This document shows positions 53,261-61,601 of a stretch of 64,000 nt of DNA, piece by piece. Under the pieces are notes generated by a model. The model made no database searches and had not been told where the DNA came from. It saw nothing but the letters and a program-made list of their open reading frames with translations. The first letter of the stretch is position 1, and each line of letters starts with the position of its first letter. Location of the stretch: positions 1-64,000 of the forward strand of contig DATMAT010000063.1 in assembly GCA_035559815.1 (NCBI GenBank). Reading direction: 5' to 3'. The DNA is from Thermodesulfobacteriota bacterium. GTDB lineage: Bacteria > Desulfobacterota_D > UBA1144 > Nemesobacterales > CSP1-2. The position numbers were made by a program, and so were the translations under genes.

Positions 53261-54130
53261 TCAAGGAATTGTTTTTTTATTTATACGTTCTCTAACCCCT
53301 GCCGCTAGTCTAAGCTCCTCCGTCAAGCCCTTCAAATCTTCTTCCTCGACCATCCTTTCTATCACTCCTAGAGCCTTCTTGAATTCTTTTATAGTTGTCA
53401 ATACGTTCTCCTTGTTGCTGAGAAATATCTCACCCCACATGCCAGGAGAGCTTGCGCCGATTCTGGTGTAGTCCCTTAGCCCTCCGCCGGCAAATTCGAG
53501 CATATTCTCGGACTCTTCTTGAGATGCGATCGAGTTCAACAGGGCGTAGGCAACCACATGAGGAAGGTGACTGACGAAGGCAAAGACCCGGTCATGGGTT
53601 TCTACGTCCATCGAGAAAACCCGAGACCCGACAGACTCCCAGAGATTTTTCACCTTAGCCAAAGCATCCGGGTTGGTTTTCGGAGTGGGCGTCAGAATAC
53701 ATCTCTTTCCACGAAAAAGGCCGGAATCGGCAGCCTCGACCCCAGAGCGCTCCGTTCCGGCTATGGGATGTCCGCCCACAAAATAAAGATGAGGCGGTAA
53801 AAAGCCCTCGATCTCATTAACTACCTTTCCCTTGACGCTTCCCACGTCTGTGACGATTGTTCCCTCAGAAGCTAAGGATGAAACCGTCCTAGCTATCGTG
53901 GGAATAGTGGATACATAAGTAGCGACCACCACGACTTCCGAATGTTTGACCGCATCTTCAAGTTCTTTAGAGCCGGAGTCGATTATCCCCTTTCTGGCAG
54001 CATATTCCAGAGTCTCTTCATTTATATCAACCCCACAAACCTCGCCCACCTGTCCTGTCTTTTTTAAAGCCCAGGCTAGCGAACTTCCTATGAGGCCGAG
54101 ACCGACTATGCCGATCTTTTTCCACTTCAT
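53261..54130 (-). CDS. tyrA: Prephenate dehydrogenase (TyrA)
   Basis: The 289-residue protein begins with an NAD-binding motif KIGIVGLGLIGSSLAWALKK, then VDINEETLEYA near residue 35. The prephenate domain includes GGHPIAGTERSGVEAADSGL near 119 and FVSHLPHVVAYAL near 190. It converts prephenate to 4-hydroxyphenylpyruvate for tyrosine. It follows hisC by 7 bases and probably shares its transcript. Confidence 0.93.
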   Translation of the reverse strand: MKWKKIGIVGLGLIGSSLAWALKKTGQVGEVCGVDINEETLEYAARKGIIDSGSKELEDAVKHSEVVVVATYVSTIPTIARTVSSLASEGTIVTDVGSVKGKVVNEIEGFLPPHLYFVGGHPIAGTERSGVEAADSGLFRGKRCILTPTPKTNPDALAKVKNLWESVGSRVFSMDVETHDRVFAFVSHLPHVVAYALLNSIASQEESENMLEFAGGGLRDYTRIGASSPGMWGEIFLSNKENVLTTIKEFKKALGVIERMVEEEDLKGLTEELRLAAGVRERINKKTIP

Positions 54131-54137
54131 CTCGAAT

Positions 54138-55226
54138 TCATCTCTCTAGCACCTTTTTAATAGCCTTGATAAACCTCTTGTTCTCCCGGGGCAATCCAAT
54201 TGTCACCCGGATATGGGTTTTAAGTCCGTATCCCCCAACAGGTCTTACTATCACCCCTTCCCTAAGGAGGGCATCGTAAACAGGGATTGCGTCAGAACCC
54301 AAATCCACCAGTATGAAGTTGGTGAAGGATGGGGCAAAGGGAAGATTTATTTTTCTAAGCTCATCGGTTAAATAGGCCAGTCCCTCCTTGTTAATATCCC
54401 TGGACCTGGCCACATGCTCATTATCGTCAAGGGCGGCATAGGCGGCCACCTGCGCCAGGGAATTTACGTTAAAAGGCTCCCTTACCCGATTCATGTAAGA
54501 GATAATCTCCTCCGAAGAAACCCCAAATCCTAGCCTCAGTCCGGCAAGTCCATAAATTTTGGAGAAGGTTCTGACCGTAATAATGCACTTCCCGAGCTTA
54601 TGATAGTCAAGCGAATTGGGATAACCCGGGTCATCCACATAGTCAAAGTAGGCCTCGTCTATGACCACGATTATGTCTTCCGATACCCTATCCAAAAACC
54701 ACTCTAGCTCTTCTCTTCTTACCATAGTGCCGGTAGGATTATTCGGGTTTGCGATAAACACCGTCTTTGTCCTAGCGGTGATTCGCTTAAACATATCCCG
54801 GAGGTCGTGAGTAAGGTCGGGCATCGGGGATATAACCGCCTTTGCCCCGACTGCCTGCGTGACTATTGGAAAAACAATAAATGCAAACTCTCCCATGACC
54901 GCCTCATCACCGGGTTTCATGAAGGTCCGGGCAACTAGTTCTATTATCTCATTCGAGCCGTTTCCGAAAATGAGCTCATCCGGTTTTACCCCTAGCCTCT
55001 CGGCAAGCTTGTGCCTGAGATAAAATGTATCCCCATCCGGGTAGCGGTGCATTTTAACCAAGGCCTCTGATACGGCACTCATCGCCAGCGGAGATGGGCC
55101 GATAGGGTTTTCATTCGAGGCAATCTTTATTGCATCCTTAATCCCCAGCTCGCGCTCCAGCTCTTCAACCGGCTTTCCCGGAACGTACGGAATCAGGTCT
55201 TTTACGTATTCATTTGGCTTTATCAA
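54138..55226 (-). CDS. hisC: Histidinol-phosphate/aromatic aminotransferase (HisC-like)
   Basis: The 362-residue protein has the class-I/II PLP features IKIASNENPIGPSPLA near residue 32, FIANPNNPTGTMVRREELEW near 155, and the Schiff-base lysine in TVRTFSKIYGLAGLRLGFG near 217. The start is TTG at 55226 because GGAGG lies 5 bases before it. Between pheA and tyrA, it most likely supplies the phenylalanine/tyrosine transamination; a histidine role is also possible since HisC proteins can do both. Confidence 0.9.
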   Translation of the reverse strand: MIKPNEYVKDLIPYVPGKPVEELERELGIKDAIKIASNENPIGPSPLAMSAVSEALVKMHRYPDGDTFYLRHKLAERLGVKPDELIFGNGSNEIIELVARTFMKPGDEAVMGEFAFIVFPIVTQAVGAKAVISPMPDLTHDLRDMFKRITARTKTVFIANPNNPTGTMVRREELEWFLDRVSEDIIVVIDEAYFDYVDDPGYPNSLDYHKLGKCIITVRTFSKIYGLAGLRLGFGVSSEEIISYMNRVREPFNVNSLAQVAAYAALDDNEHVARSRDINKEGLAYLTDELRKINLPFAPSFTNFILVDLGSDAIPVYDALLREGVIVRPVGGYGLKTHIRVTIGLPRENKRFIKAIKKVLER

Positions 55227-55411
55227 TGAGTCCTCCAGAAGTAGCGTAGACGGTTTGAGATCGGTCTATATAATACCAGAAAGGTATCTCAATTTAGAAT
55301 CCGGAAGGAAGCTTAGTCTTATTAGTTGGAAGGCGTTTTGCTCTCTTGTAGAGAATACAGCCCTTCGCTTCTACTAATCCTTTCAAAAAATATTAGCCAA
55401 TTTCTTCTAGT

Positions 55412-56494
55412 TCACTCGCTTTTCCCACTGGGATAAGAGCCCAAGACCTTCAAGAAAATACAGTTTTTCTCCACTGCGGAAAGAACACTCCGAATCCCTT
55501 CGTCTTCACTATGACCCTCGAAATCGACGAAGAAAACGTACTCCCACGGCCTTCCTTTGGATGGCCTAGATTCGATCTTGGTCAGATTTATCTGAGCTTC
55601 AGCAAAGGGTAGGAGTGCTTTTTGAAGCGCGGCCGGTTCATCCTTTAGAGAAAACACTATCGATGTTTTGTCCGACCCGGTTGGGCAGGAATGCATACGT
55701 CCGATTACCAGAAACCTAGTCGTATTCCCCGGGTTGTCCTCTATGTGTCGCTCCAGTATTTTCAGCTTGTAAATAGTTGCGGACAGCTCTCCGGCTATGG
55801 CCGCTATTTTCTTATCGCGTGAGGCAAGCTGCGCCGCTTTTGCCGTACTGGTGGTCTCACGGAGTTCTACATGTTTAAGGTTATGGCTCAGCCATCTCTT
55901 GCATTGTCCAAGGGCTTGTGGGTGTGAGGCAACCACTTCGATGTTTTTTATATCGTCAGTCTTAGACAGTAGGAAATGGCTGACCCTTTCGAAAAACTCC
56001 GATGAAACACTGAGGTCAGATGCTATAAAACGGTCGAGAACTCCCCCCACCGAACCTTCCATGGAGTTTTCCACGGGCACAACCCCGAAAGACGCCCTAT
56101 GTTTCTCCACCTCCTCAAAAACCTCCTCAAAGCTAGGAACCGGGTCAAAATCGACCGATGCTCCGAACTCATGAAAAGCCGCCTGGTGCGAGAAGCTGCC
56201 CTCCGGTCCCAGATAGGCAATCCTGACCCGATTCTGAATGGAACGGCAACCGGAGATAATCTCCCGGAAAATAGAAATTATTGACTCTTTAGATAGAGGG
56301 CCCCTGTTTATCTTTGTGATATTTTTCTCAATCTCTCTCTCCCTGGCCGGGTCATATACACTGAACGAGTTCTCCTTCTTGAGCTTACTTATCTCGATAG
56401 CAACCCGCCCTCGCTCGCTCAGGAGTTCGAGTAACTTTCTATCTATCTCATCTATCCTTTTTCGCAGATTTTCTAAAGCTTCTGAAGAACTCAT
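55412..56494 (-). CDS. pheA: Bifunctional chorismate mutase/prephenate dehydratase (P-protein)
   Basis: The 360-residue protein has an AroQ-type mutase domain (residues about 1-85, LENLRKRIDEIDRKLLELLS), a dehydratase domain (about 95-270, RIAYLGPEGSFSHQAAF and PVENSMEGSVGGVL), and an ACT domain (about 285-358, SIVFSLKDEPAALQKAL and ESRPSKGRPWEYVFFVDFEG) for phenylalanine feedback. It makes phenylpyruvate from chorismate. The ATG at 56494 is favoured over a TTG at 56506. It lies 185 bases upstream of hisC. Confidence 0.93.
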   Translation of the reverse strand: MSSSEALENLRKRIDEIDRKLLELLSERGRVAIEISKLKKENSFSVYDPAREREIEKNITKINRGPLSKESIISIFREIISGCRSIQNRVRIAYLGPEGSFSHQAAFHEFGASVDFDPVPSFEEVFEEVEKHRASFGVVPVENSMEGSVGGVLDRFIASDLSVSSEFFERVSHFLLSKTDDIKNIEVVASHPQALGQCKRWLSHNLKHVELRETTSTAKAAQLASRDKKIAAIAGELSATIYKLKILERHIEDNPGNTTRFLVIGRMHSCPTGSDKTSIVFSLKDEPAALQKALLPFAEAQINLTKIESRPSKGRPWEYVFFVDFEGHSEDEGIRSVLSAVEKNCIFLKVLGSYPSGKSE

Positions 56495-56507
56495 TATTTT
56501 TCTCAAT

Positions 56508-56572
56508 TTTAGAATTCGGATTGCGGAATAAAGATTTTAAAGCCGAAATCTAAAACCTGCAATCCGCAATCG
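56508..56572. repeat. Low-complexity GCAATCCGAAATC-type intergenic repeat
   Basis: The segment carries AATTCGGATTGCGG and GCAATCCGCAATCGC around a short AT stretch and can fold on itself. A second stretch of the same type fills 61524-61601. Confidence 0.6.
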
Positions 56573-57091
56573 CTAAGTTCCTCTTTTCTCACCCTCCGTT
56601 TCTGGAGGTGCCGCCCTCTCTAAAACCGACTTCTTCACGAATATCGGCGCCCCCATACGGGATGCCAGGGCTATGGCATCGCTGGGACGAGCATCCACCT
56701 TCGATACCGAGCCGTTCAAAGACACCTCAATCTGAGCGTAGAAAACCTGGTCGCGTAGGTCTACAATTACTATTCTCTCTACTTTTCCCTTCATTGCCCT
56801 CACTATTGCCGCAAACATGTCGTAAGTGAGCGGACGAGGCGCTACCTCACCGGAAAGGCCGAGCTCTATGGACCTTGCCTCACAGAGGCCTATCCAGATG
56901 GGTAAAACCTTTTTATTCTCCTTGTCCGAAAGGAGCACGACCGGGGTTTGGGCCTGCGGGTCAAATCCCAGCCCCTTTATAGTCATTTCCTCCTCCTCCA
57001 CTGTAACCCCCTTCTCCTCGGCTCGAGTGAAAACACTGAACATAAGTACTAAAAATACAAAAATTGCCTTAAATAGAGAATACTTATTCAT
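56573..57091 (-). CDS. Bifunctional-nuclease (BFN/DUF151) domain protein, secreted
   Basis: The 172-residue protein has a signal peptide (about residues 5-24, ending FTRA) and a BFN domain with DPQAQTPVVLLSDKENKKVLPIWIG, RPLTYDMFAAIVRAMKGKVER and the acidic DARPSDAIALASRMGAPIFV. Family members have been described as nucleases in plants and as domains of UvrC-like bacterial proteins. A secreted copy is less usual. It lies upstream of pheA on the same strand. Confidence 0.8.
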   Translation of the reverse strand: MNKYSLFKAIFVFLVLMFSVFTRAEEKGVTVEEEEMTIKGLGFDPQAQTPVVLLSDKENKKVLPIWIGLCEARSIELGLSGEVAPRPLTYDMFAAIVRAMKGKVERIVIVDLRDQVFYAQIEVSLNGSVSKVDARPSDAIALASRMGAPIFVKKSVLERAAPPETEGEKRGT

Positions 57092-57335
57092 GATCTATAC
57101 CTCCTCAGAGTTAGCATAGCATAAAATGACGGGAAAAGTATGGAAAAATATAGTCGGTTGACTTACACTAGCCACCCAGTCAAATGCTCAAAGAATGTTT
57201 TGCGTAATTGCACCAAAGCTCCAGTCAGTATACAAAAAGAATCCCATCATGAGTAGGTCGGACACCTTAGGTTTTTAAGTTATGGATTCCCGCTAGGAAA
57301 CCACGGTACTGACGGTTGCCGTCAATTATGGTCGG

Positions 57336-57599
57336 CTACTTTTCAGCGATTACATAGCGGCAGCCCTCGGGGCCTATCTTGGCCGAATGTACGGTTTCCT
57401 TTGGAACATCAAACCGGTCTCCGGCCTTGTATGTCCTGGTGACTCCTTGACAGGTGACAGTGATTTCACCCTCCAAGACTATGTGGGCGGTTACGCCGGA
57501 ATGTGTATGGTCGGGATAAAAGGCGTTCGGACGGTCCTGCCATACAAAGATGTTCGAGAAACCTTCCCTACGAAGCTTTTTCTCCAATTCTCTATCCAT
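57336..57599 (-). CDS. Small cupin-domain protein
   Basis: The 87-residue protein has one cupin barrel: FYPDHTHSGVTAHIVLEGEI with the metal-binding HTH, and a second motif GDRFDVPKETVHSAKIGPEG with a histidine. The ATG at 57599 is chosen; an in-frame TTG at 57608 has no better ribosome site. It is probably soluble; function is open. It follows the gspN gene end by about 20 bases on the same strand. Confidence 0.75.
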   Translation of the reverse strand: MDRELEKKLRREGFSNIFVWQDRPNAFYPDHTHSGVTAHIVLEGEITVTCQGVTRTYKAGDRFDVPKETVHSAKIGPEGCRYVIAEK

Positions 57600-57620
57600 A
57601 GTAATCAATCAAGCCCAGGG

Positions 57621-58529
57621 CTAAAACCGGCTCGGGTTGCTCGACTCCTTCACTAATCTGGGATTGAAAAAGGTACCGGCGATCTTGGCTCCAAGACTTC
57701 CATCGTCCTGCGGAGCCAGGTACGATGCTAGAAACTTCTTGAAGACCTCCTGCTTGGGCCCGGTTAGCTGAAGTTGCATCCAGAGATCGACCTTGCCCCC
57801 CTTCTCTATGCTCCAAAGAATAGGCGCAGTCCCGGTAAGCATGAGGTCAACGCCGTCTCCCTTGAACCTTAACTCCTCAATTTTAGTAATGTTACCCTCT
57901 ATGCTACCCCTCAAGTTGGACTGGATATCATCAAAATCGGGGAGCACTAGGCCTTTAATCCTCAATTTTTTAATCCCCAGGCTACTGACTTTGAAGGCGA
58001 ATTCCCCATCTGCCGGAGGCAGGAATGTGACAGAAAAATCCCCCTCCAGAAGGCCATGGAAGGACGGTGTCTCCCTGCCAAAATCAATCGCAATTATAGA
58101 GGGAATCGTTTCTACATTAATACCGGTTATCCTTGCCTGAGCCTCCTCTAACTTGTTTGTTTTTGGATTATAAACTATCGTCCCGATGGTCTTCCCTCCC
58201 AAAAGATGAGCCTCAAAAGGAAGCTTTAATTTATCAGAGATGAGAAGACCGAAAAGTGACGGGGCAAGTTTCAACTCCTCAATGCCCAGGACAGGTTTTT
58301 CGGCCTTGTAGAGCGTAATGTTATGGATTTTCATGTTGAAAATGGGGGAAACGCTTACCCTATCTATCTGGGCTTCGAGACTGGTCCTGGCCTCTATTTC
58401 ACCAGCGATTCTATCCTTCAGGTCTTCTAAGGGTATAGTCAGGTAAAAGGACACCAAAAATGCAAACAGGAAGAATAGGGCGTATAATGAACGGCCAAGG
58501 TATCTGGATTTTAATAATTTTTCTTTCAT
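57621..58529 (-). CDS. gspN: Type II secretion system protein GspN
   Basis: The 302-residue protein has a hydrophobic N-terminal segment (residues 12-30) and a beta-rich body with SPIFNMKIHNITLYKAEKPV and LGIKKLRIKGLVLPDF. This fits GspN, an inner-membrane-anchored protein found in some type II secretion operons. Its ATG lies one base after the gspM stop. The position after gspL and gspM supports the call. Confidence 0.78.
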   Translation of the reverse strand: MKEKLLKSRYLGRSLYALFFLFAFLVSFYLTIPLEDLKDRIAGEIEARTSLEAQIDRVSVSPIFNMKIHNITLYKAEKPVLGIEELKLAPSLFGLLISDKLKLPFEAHLLGGKTIGTIVYNPKTNKLEEAQARITGINVETIPSIIAIDFGRETPSFHGLLEGDFSVTFLPPADGEFAFKVSSLGIKKLRIKGLVLPDFDDIQSNLRGSIEGNITKIEELRFKGDGVDLMLTGTAPILWSIEKGGKVDLWMQLQLTGPKQEVFKKFLASYLAPQDDGSLGAKIAGTFFNPRLVKESSNPSRF

Positions 58530-58530
58530 C

Positions 58531-59121
58531 TTAGCTTACCTGTTTGAATTTAAAAGTAGACACTCGGAAAGAAGCATCGAGCAAATTGGGGTTATCAAAC
58601 CTGGTCCGTATTCGAAATTTGGACACTTTTAGAAAATTGGGATTTGTCTGAATCTTGTAGAGCAGCTCCACCGCCTTGTTGAGGGGTATTTTCTTTATAT
58701 CCACGTCTACGCTTTTTTCGTCGTATAAATCACCGGAAGTGTCGGTACGGGAACTAATGGAAAAGTTGCTTCTGTCGACCTGGACATCCACCAAAACCTT
58801 CTCCACGACCGATATTAAAGCCACATCCTCCGTTTTTATCTTGCTTGTAACCTCTTCTAGCCTGCGCTTAGACTCGACGTATTCCTGCCGGAGTGACTGG
58901 ATTCTTTTTAAGTCCGCTTCCAGCGCAATTGCCTTCTTCTCCAGCCTCGCTTTTCCCGATGAAAAAGACTGAAAGATTATGTAGATGATTAATATGAAGA
59001 GTACTCCCGCGCCTAAAAGTACCGCCTTTCTGTCCCTCTCCGATGCCAGCAGACGCTGTATCCTTTCACTCCACTGATTTGAAAGATTTTTAATAGATTC
59101 AAAAAAATTATTTATGTCCAT
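58531..59121 (-). CDS. gspM: Type II secretion system GspM/PilO-like protein
   Basis: The 196-residue protein has one membrane segment near residues 33-52 (VLLGAGVLFILIIYIIFQSF), a coiled coil (RLEKKAIALEADLKRIQSLR), and a C-terminal ferredoxin-like domain with SVVEKVLVDVQVDRSNFSIS. This is the GspM/PilO fold. It assembles with GspL in the inner membrane. Its ATG directly follows the gspL stop codon. Confidence 0.78.
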   Translation of the reverse strand: MDINNFFESIKNLSNQWSERIQRLLASERDRKAVLLGAGVLFILIIYIIFQSFSSGKARLEKKAIALEADLKRIQSLRQEYVESKRRLEEVTSKIKTEDVALISVVEKVLVDVQVDRSNFSISSRTDTSGDLYDEKSVDVDIKKIPLNKAVELLYKIQTNPNFLKVSKFRIRTRFDNPNLLDASFRVSTFKFKQVS

Positions 59122-60615
59122 TTATCTCAATACCAGGGATATTTGAAATTTTATCGTATTATTCACCGCAGTCTCGGTGGAGTCCCTATTCACTTTTTTG
59201 AACAAGCCTGAGTCGGAAAGAGCCTTCTCTATCCGAGCAACCTCATCGTATGAATTGCACTTGCCTTGAACCTTCACCGTCGAATCATCCAGAAAATTGA
59301 CCTCGTCCACCGTCAATTTCACTCTTTGTGGAATATTTGCCGATATGTCCCTTAGAATATTCAGCGGGGTGGAGCTTCCCTGTATCCCTTCGATCAACCC
59401 CAACTGTTCCCTCACCTTCTTGACCTCGCTCTCCATGAACGCCGCCGGCTTCGGAATTATCTTTACATCGGGAAAGGTCTCTCTCACGTTTTGTTCGATC
59501 TGTGCTTCCATCTTGCTTATCCTGTCCTTAAGCTCAAAATAGCCAGCGCCCGATTGGTACATGGACAACAACAATAAAACTAGAAAGAGCACGGCTGGCG
59601 CCAAGAAGGTTTTTCTGAGCTCTTCATTCTTACCCGTGTATTTGAATTCCCCCTTTCTCAAGTCCAGGTTACCCTTGCTGAATGTGCATCCGTATAGAGC
59701 GAGGGCGAAGGACTCGGCAAAAACGGTGGAATCATCACCCAGCTCCGGGATGAAGAGCTTCTTCACATCCTTCTTAAGTTCCTTCCCCATGAAGTTGGTG
59801 ATACCAGGCATTAGCGACGTTCCCCCGGATAGAAGGATAGTTTTAACCTCTTCCCTAAGCTCAACTTCAAAAAATTGAATGGTCTTTTTTACCTCGCCGA
59901 GCAAGGGAGTAAGCGCTTCCCTAACCACCTCCGGGTTATACCCCTCAAGCCCGCCTAGCTTTATGGACTCTGCCTCTTCCAAAGGGACTCGGAGTGTCTT
60001 GCTTATTGTCTCTGTGACTGCATTTCCAGCCTTTGAAGAAGACCTTACCCGTTTAACCCCGCCCTTATCAAAAAGAGTAAAGTTCATGTCGCTGGCCCCA
60101 ATATCTATCAAGACCAGAGGCCTCTCCTGCACAAGAAAACTGTCCAGCGAGCTAAAAGCAACCGGGGCATAAGTCACTACCCTCGGGTCAATCCCTCCCC
60201 GGTCAAAAAATTCCATTAGTCCTTTCAGGCTTTCCTTCTCGAACATACAGACTATGACTTCGCTACCCTTCTCGGTTTTGACAATTTGATATCCGTGGAC
60301 CTTATCCAGAGGGTCAAATGTGGTCACGTTTTCTAGCTCAAACTGGTATACCTGGTCGATTTTCCTGGGGTCGGAAAAGGGAAAGTTTAGCACCCGGATA
60401 GATATGGGGTGATTGAGGATGGAAGTGGCAATATCTCCCCGGGGAAAAGAATTTTGCGTGAATATGGCGTCGACTAGTTCCGATACCTGGTTAGGTGACT
60501 CTGGGGTCTTAATCTTCACCCTGGTGAGTAGTTTTGTTTCCCGGAGTCCCCTTTTAACGAGAGCGATTTTTATAGAGTCGCTTCCAATGTCCAGTCCTAG
60601 GTATTTACCATACAT
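59122..60615 (-). CDS. gspL: Type II secretion system GspL (PilM-PilN-like)
   Basis: The 497-residue protein joins an actin-like PilM domain (about residues 1-300, YLGLDIGSDSIKIALVKRG and LVLIDIGASDMNFTLF, SGGTSLMPGI) to a membrane segment near 330-350 (LAPAVLFLVLLLLSMYQSG) and a PilN-like periplasmic part with FLDDSTVKVQGKCNSYDEVA. This matches GspL. It couples the cytoplasmic ATPase to the membrane complex. The first gene of the gspL-gspM-gspN run, its upstream AT-rich region holds TATAAT on the minus strand (plus 60678-60683). Confidence 0.85.
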   Translation of the reverse strand: MYGKYLGLDIGSDSIKIALVKRGLRETKLLTRVKIKTPESPNQVSELVDAIFTQNSFPRGDIATSILNHPISIRVLNFPFSDPRKIDQVYQFELENVTTFDPLDKVHGYQIVKTEKGSEVIVCMFEKESLKGLMEFFDRGGIDPRVVTYAPVAFSSLDSFLVQERPLVLIDIGASDMNFTLFDKGGVKRVRSSSKAGNAVTETISKTLRVPLEEAESIKLGGLEGYNPEVVREALTPLLGEVKKTIQFFEVELREEVKTILLSGGTSLMPGITNFMGKELKKDVKKLFIPELGDDSTVFAESFALALYGCTFSKGNLDLRKGEFKYTGKNEELRKTFLAPAVLFLVLLLLSMYQSGAGYFELKDRISKMEAQIEQNVRETFPDVKIIPKPAAFMESEVKKVREQLGLIEGIQGSSTPLNILRDISANIPQRVKLTVDEVNFLDDSTVKVQGKCNSYDEVARIEKALSDSGLFKKVNRDSTETAVNNTIKFQISLVLR

Positions 60616-60728
60616 CTATTATATTAATTAATATTCCAATTTTTAGGTCGAACAATTCAATTTAAGTAAATAACTTAATTATAGCAAATAACTCTAAAGC
60701 AAATAGTTTTTAAAGTCAATAAAGTAAA

Positions 60729-61523
60729 TTATCTCTGGGAAGCCCTCAAGAGAGTTAAGACTTGTACTTTAGAAGCCCCTCCTTGAAGAAGCACCCGGGC
60801 ACATTCGTTCACGGTGGAACCGGTAGTGAATATGTCGTCTACCAGCAGTAAAGATTTTCTATTAATCGCAACCGGATTTACCACGGAGAAAACACCCTTA
60901 ACGTTTCTCCTTCTCTCCCCTTCGTCAGAAACCTCGACCTGAGGCCTTGTTTCCCTGAGTTTTACCATTACGAACGGGTCAAGGGGTACACCCAGCTTCC
61001 TGGTTAAGCCTGAGGCTAGAATCACCGATTGATTGAACTCTCTTTTTCTCAGTTTGCTTACATGAAGGGGAACGGTGACTATTAACTCCACCTCCTCCAT
61101 GTCTTTTGGATAGTTTTCGCTCATCAAACGTGAAAGAACTCGTCCCAAGCTTAGCTTTCCATTGTATTTAAACTTGTGGAGCATATCCCGTAACAATCCA
61201 TCATAGTAGGCTACCGAACGGGCCTTTAGAAAATTAAACTCTCCCCGAAGACATCTTCCGCAAAAATGTCTATCGGCTATATCTCTAGGGATCACTGCGT
61301 CAACCCGGTGTGGTTGCCCATCTGCCGGACAATCACCGGGGCTCGAACCGGTAAAGTGATCCACGTTGGATGGTTCGGCCACGCGGAATGGAACCCCGCA
61401 GCTTAGACAGACGGATCTCTCGTTTATGTAAACTATAAGGCCCTTGCATCTCTTGCATACTTCTCTGTCTCCTGAAGGGTATTCACAAAATGGACAGACA
61501 TTTGGGAAGATGAGGTCCAGCAT
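60729..61523 (-). CDS. comF: ComF-family phosphoribosyltransferase-like protein with an inserted segment
   Basis: The 264-residue protein has an N-terminal zinc-finger pair (CPFCEYPSGDREVCKRC and CLSCG) and a C-terminal PRTase domain with LLVDDIFTTGSTVNECARVL near residue 230. Between CGVPF and FCGRCL lies an extra stretch of about 35 residues (about 53-85) with SPGDCPADGQPHRVDAVI that normal ComF proteins lack. It maps to a palindromic DNA unit at 61289-61362. ComF proteins help DNA uptake or repair; the biochemical role is unsettled. It lies 79 bases after dnaN. Confidence 0.9.
   Translation of the reverse strand: MLDLIFPNVCPFCEYPSGDREVCKRCKGLIVYINERSVCLSCGVPFRVAEPSNVDHFTGSSPGDCPADGQPHRVDAVIPRDIADRHFCGRCLRGEFNFLKARSVAYYDGLLRDMLHKFKYNGKLSLGRVLSRLMSENYPKDMEEVELIVTVPLHVSKLRKREFNQSVILASGLTRKLGVPLDPFVMVKLRETRPQVEVSDEGERRRNVKGVFSVVNPVAINRKSLLLVDDIFTTGSTVNECARVLLQGGASKVQVLTLLRASQR
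61289..61362. repeat. Palindromic element apparently inserted in frame within comF
   Basis: GGATCACT (61289-61296) and AGTGATCC (61355-61362) are perfect inverted repeats. Inner arms CCCGGTGTGGTTG and CAATCACCGGGG also pair in part. The unit encodes the non-conserved insertion in ComF and keeps the reading frame. It resembles the coding palindromic elements described in Rickettsia. Confidence 0.55.
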
Positions 61524-61601
61524 TTAATTGCGGATTTCGGATTTGGAATTTCGGATTTAAATTTTTTAATCCGTATTCCGCAATCCGAAATCTAAAATCA
61601 A
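61524..61601. repeat. GCAATCCGAAATC-type repeat filling the dnaN-comF gap
   Basis: The sequence ATTGCGGATTTCGGATTT and, facing it, AATCCGTATTCCGCAAT can pair. The same unit, in shorter form, lies at 56508-56572. Confidence 0.65.

Noticed and set aside
60640-60720. AT-rich stretch with repeated AAATA units, considered a second CRISPR or origin repeat
   Set aside because: Units are irregular, without constant spacers or DnaA boxes; it is best read as the AT-rich region upstream of gspL.
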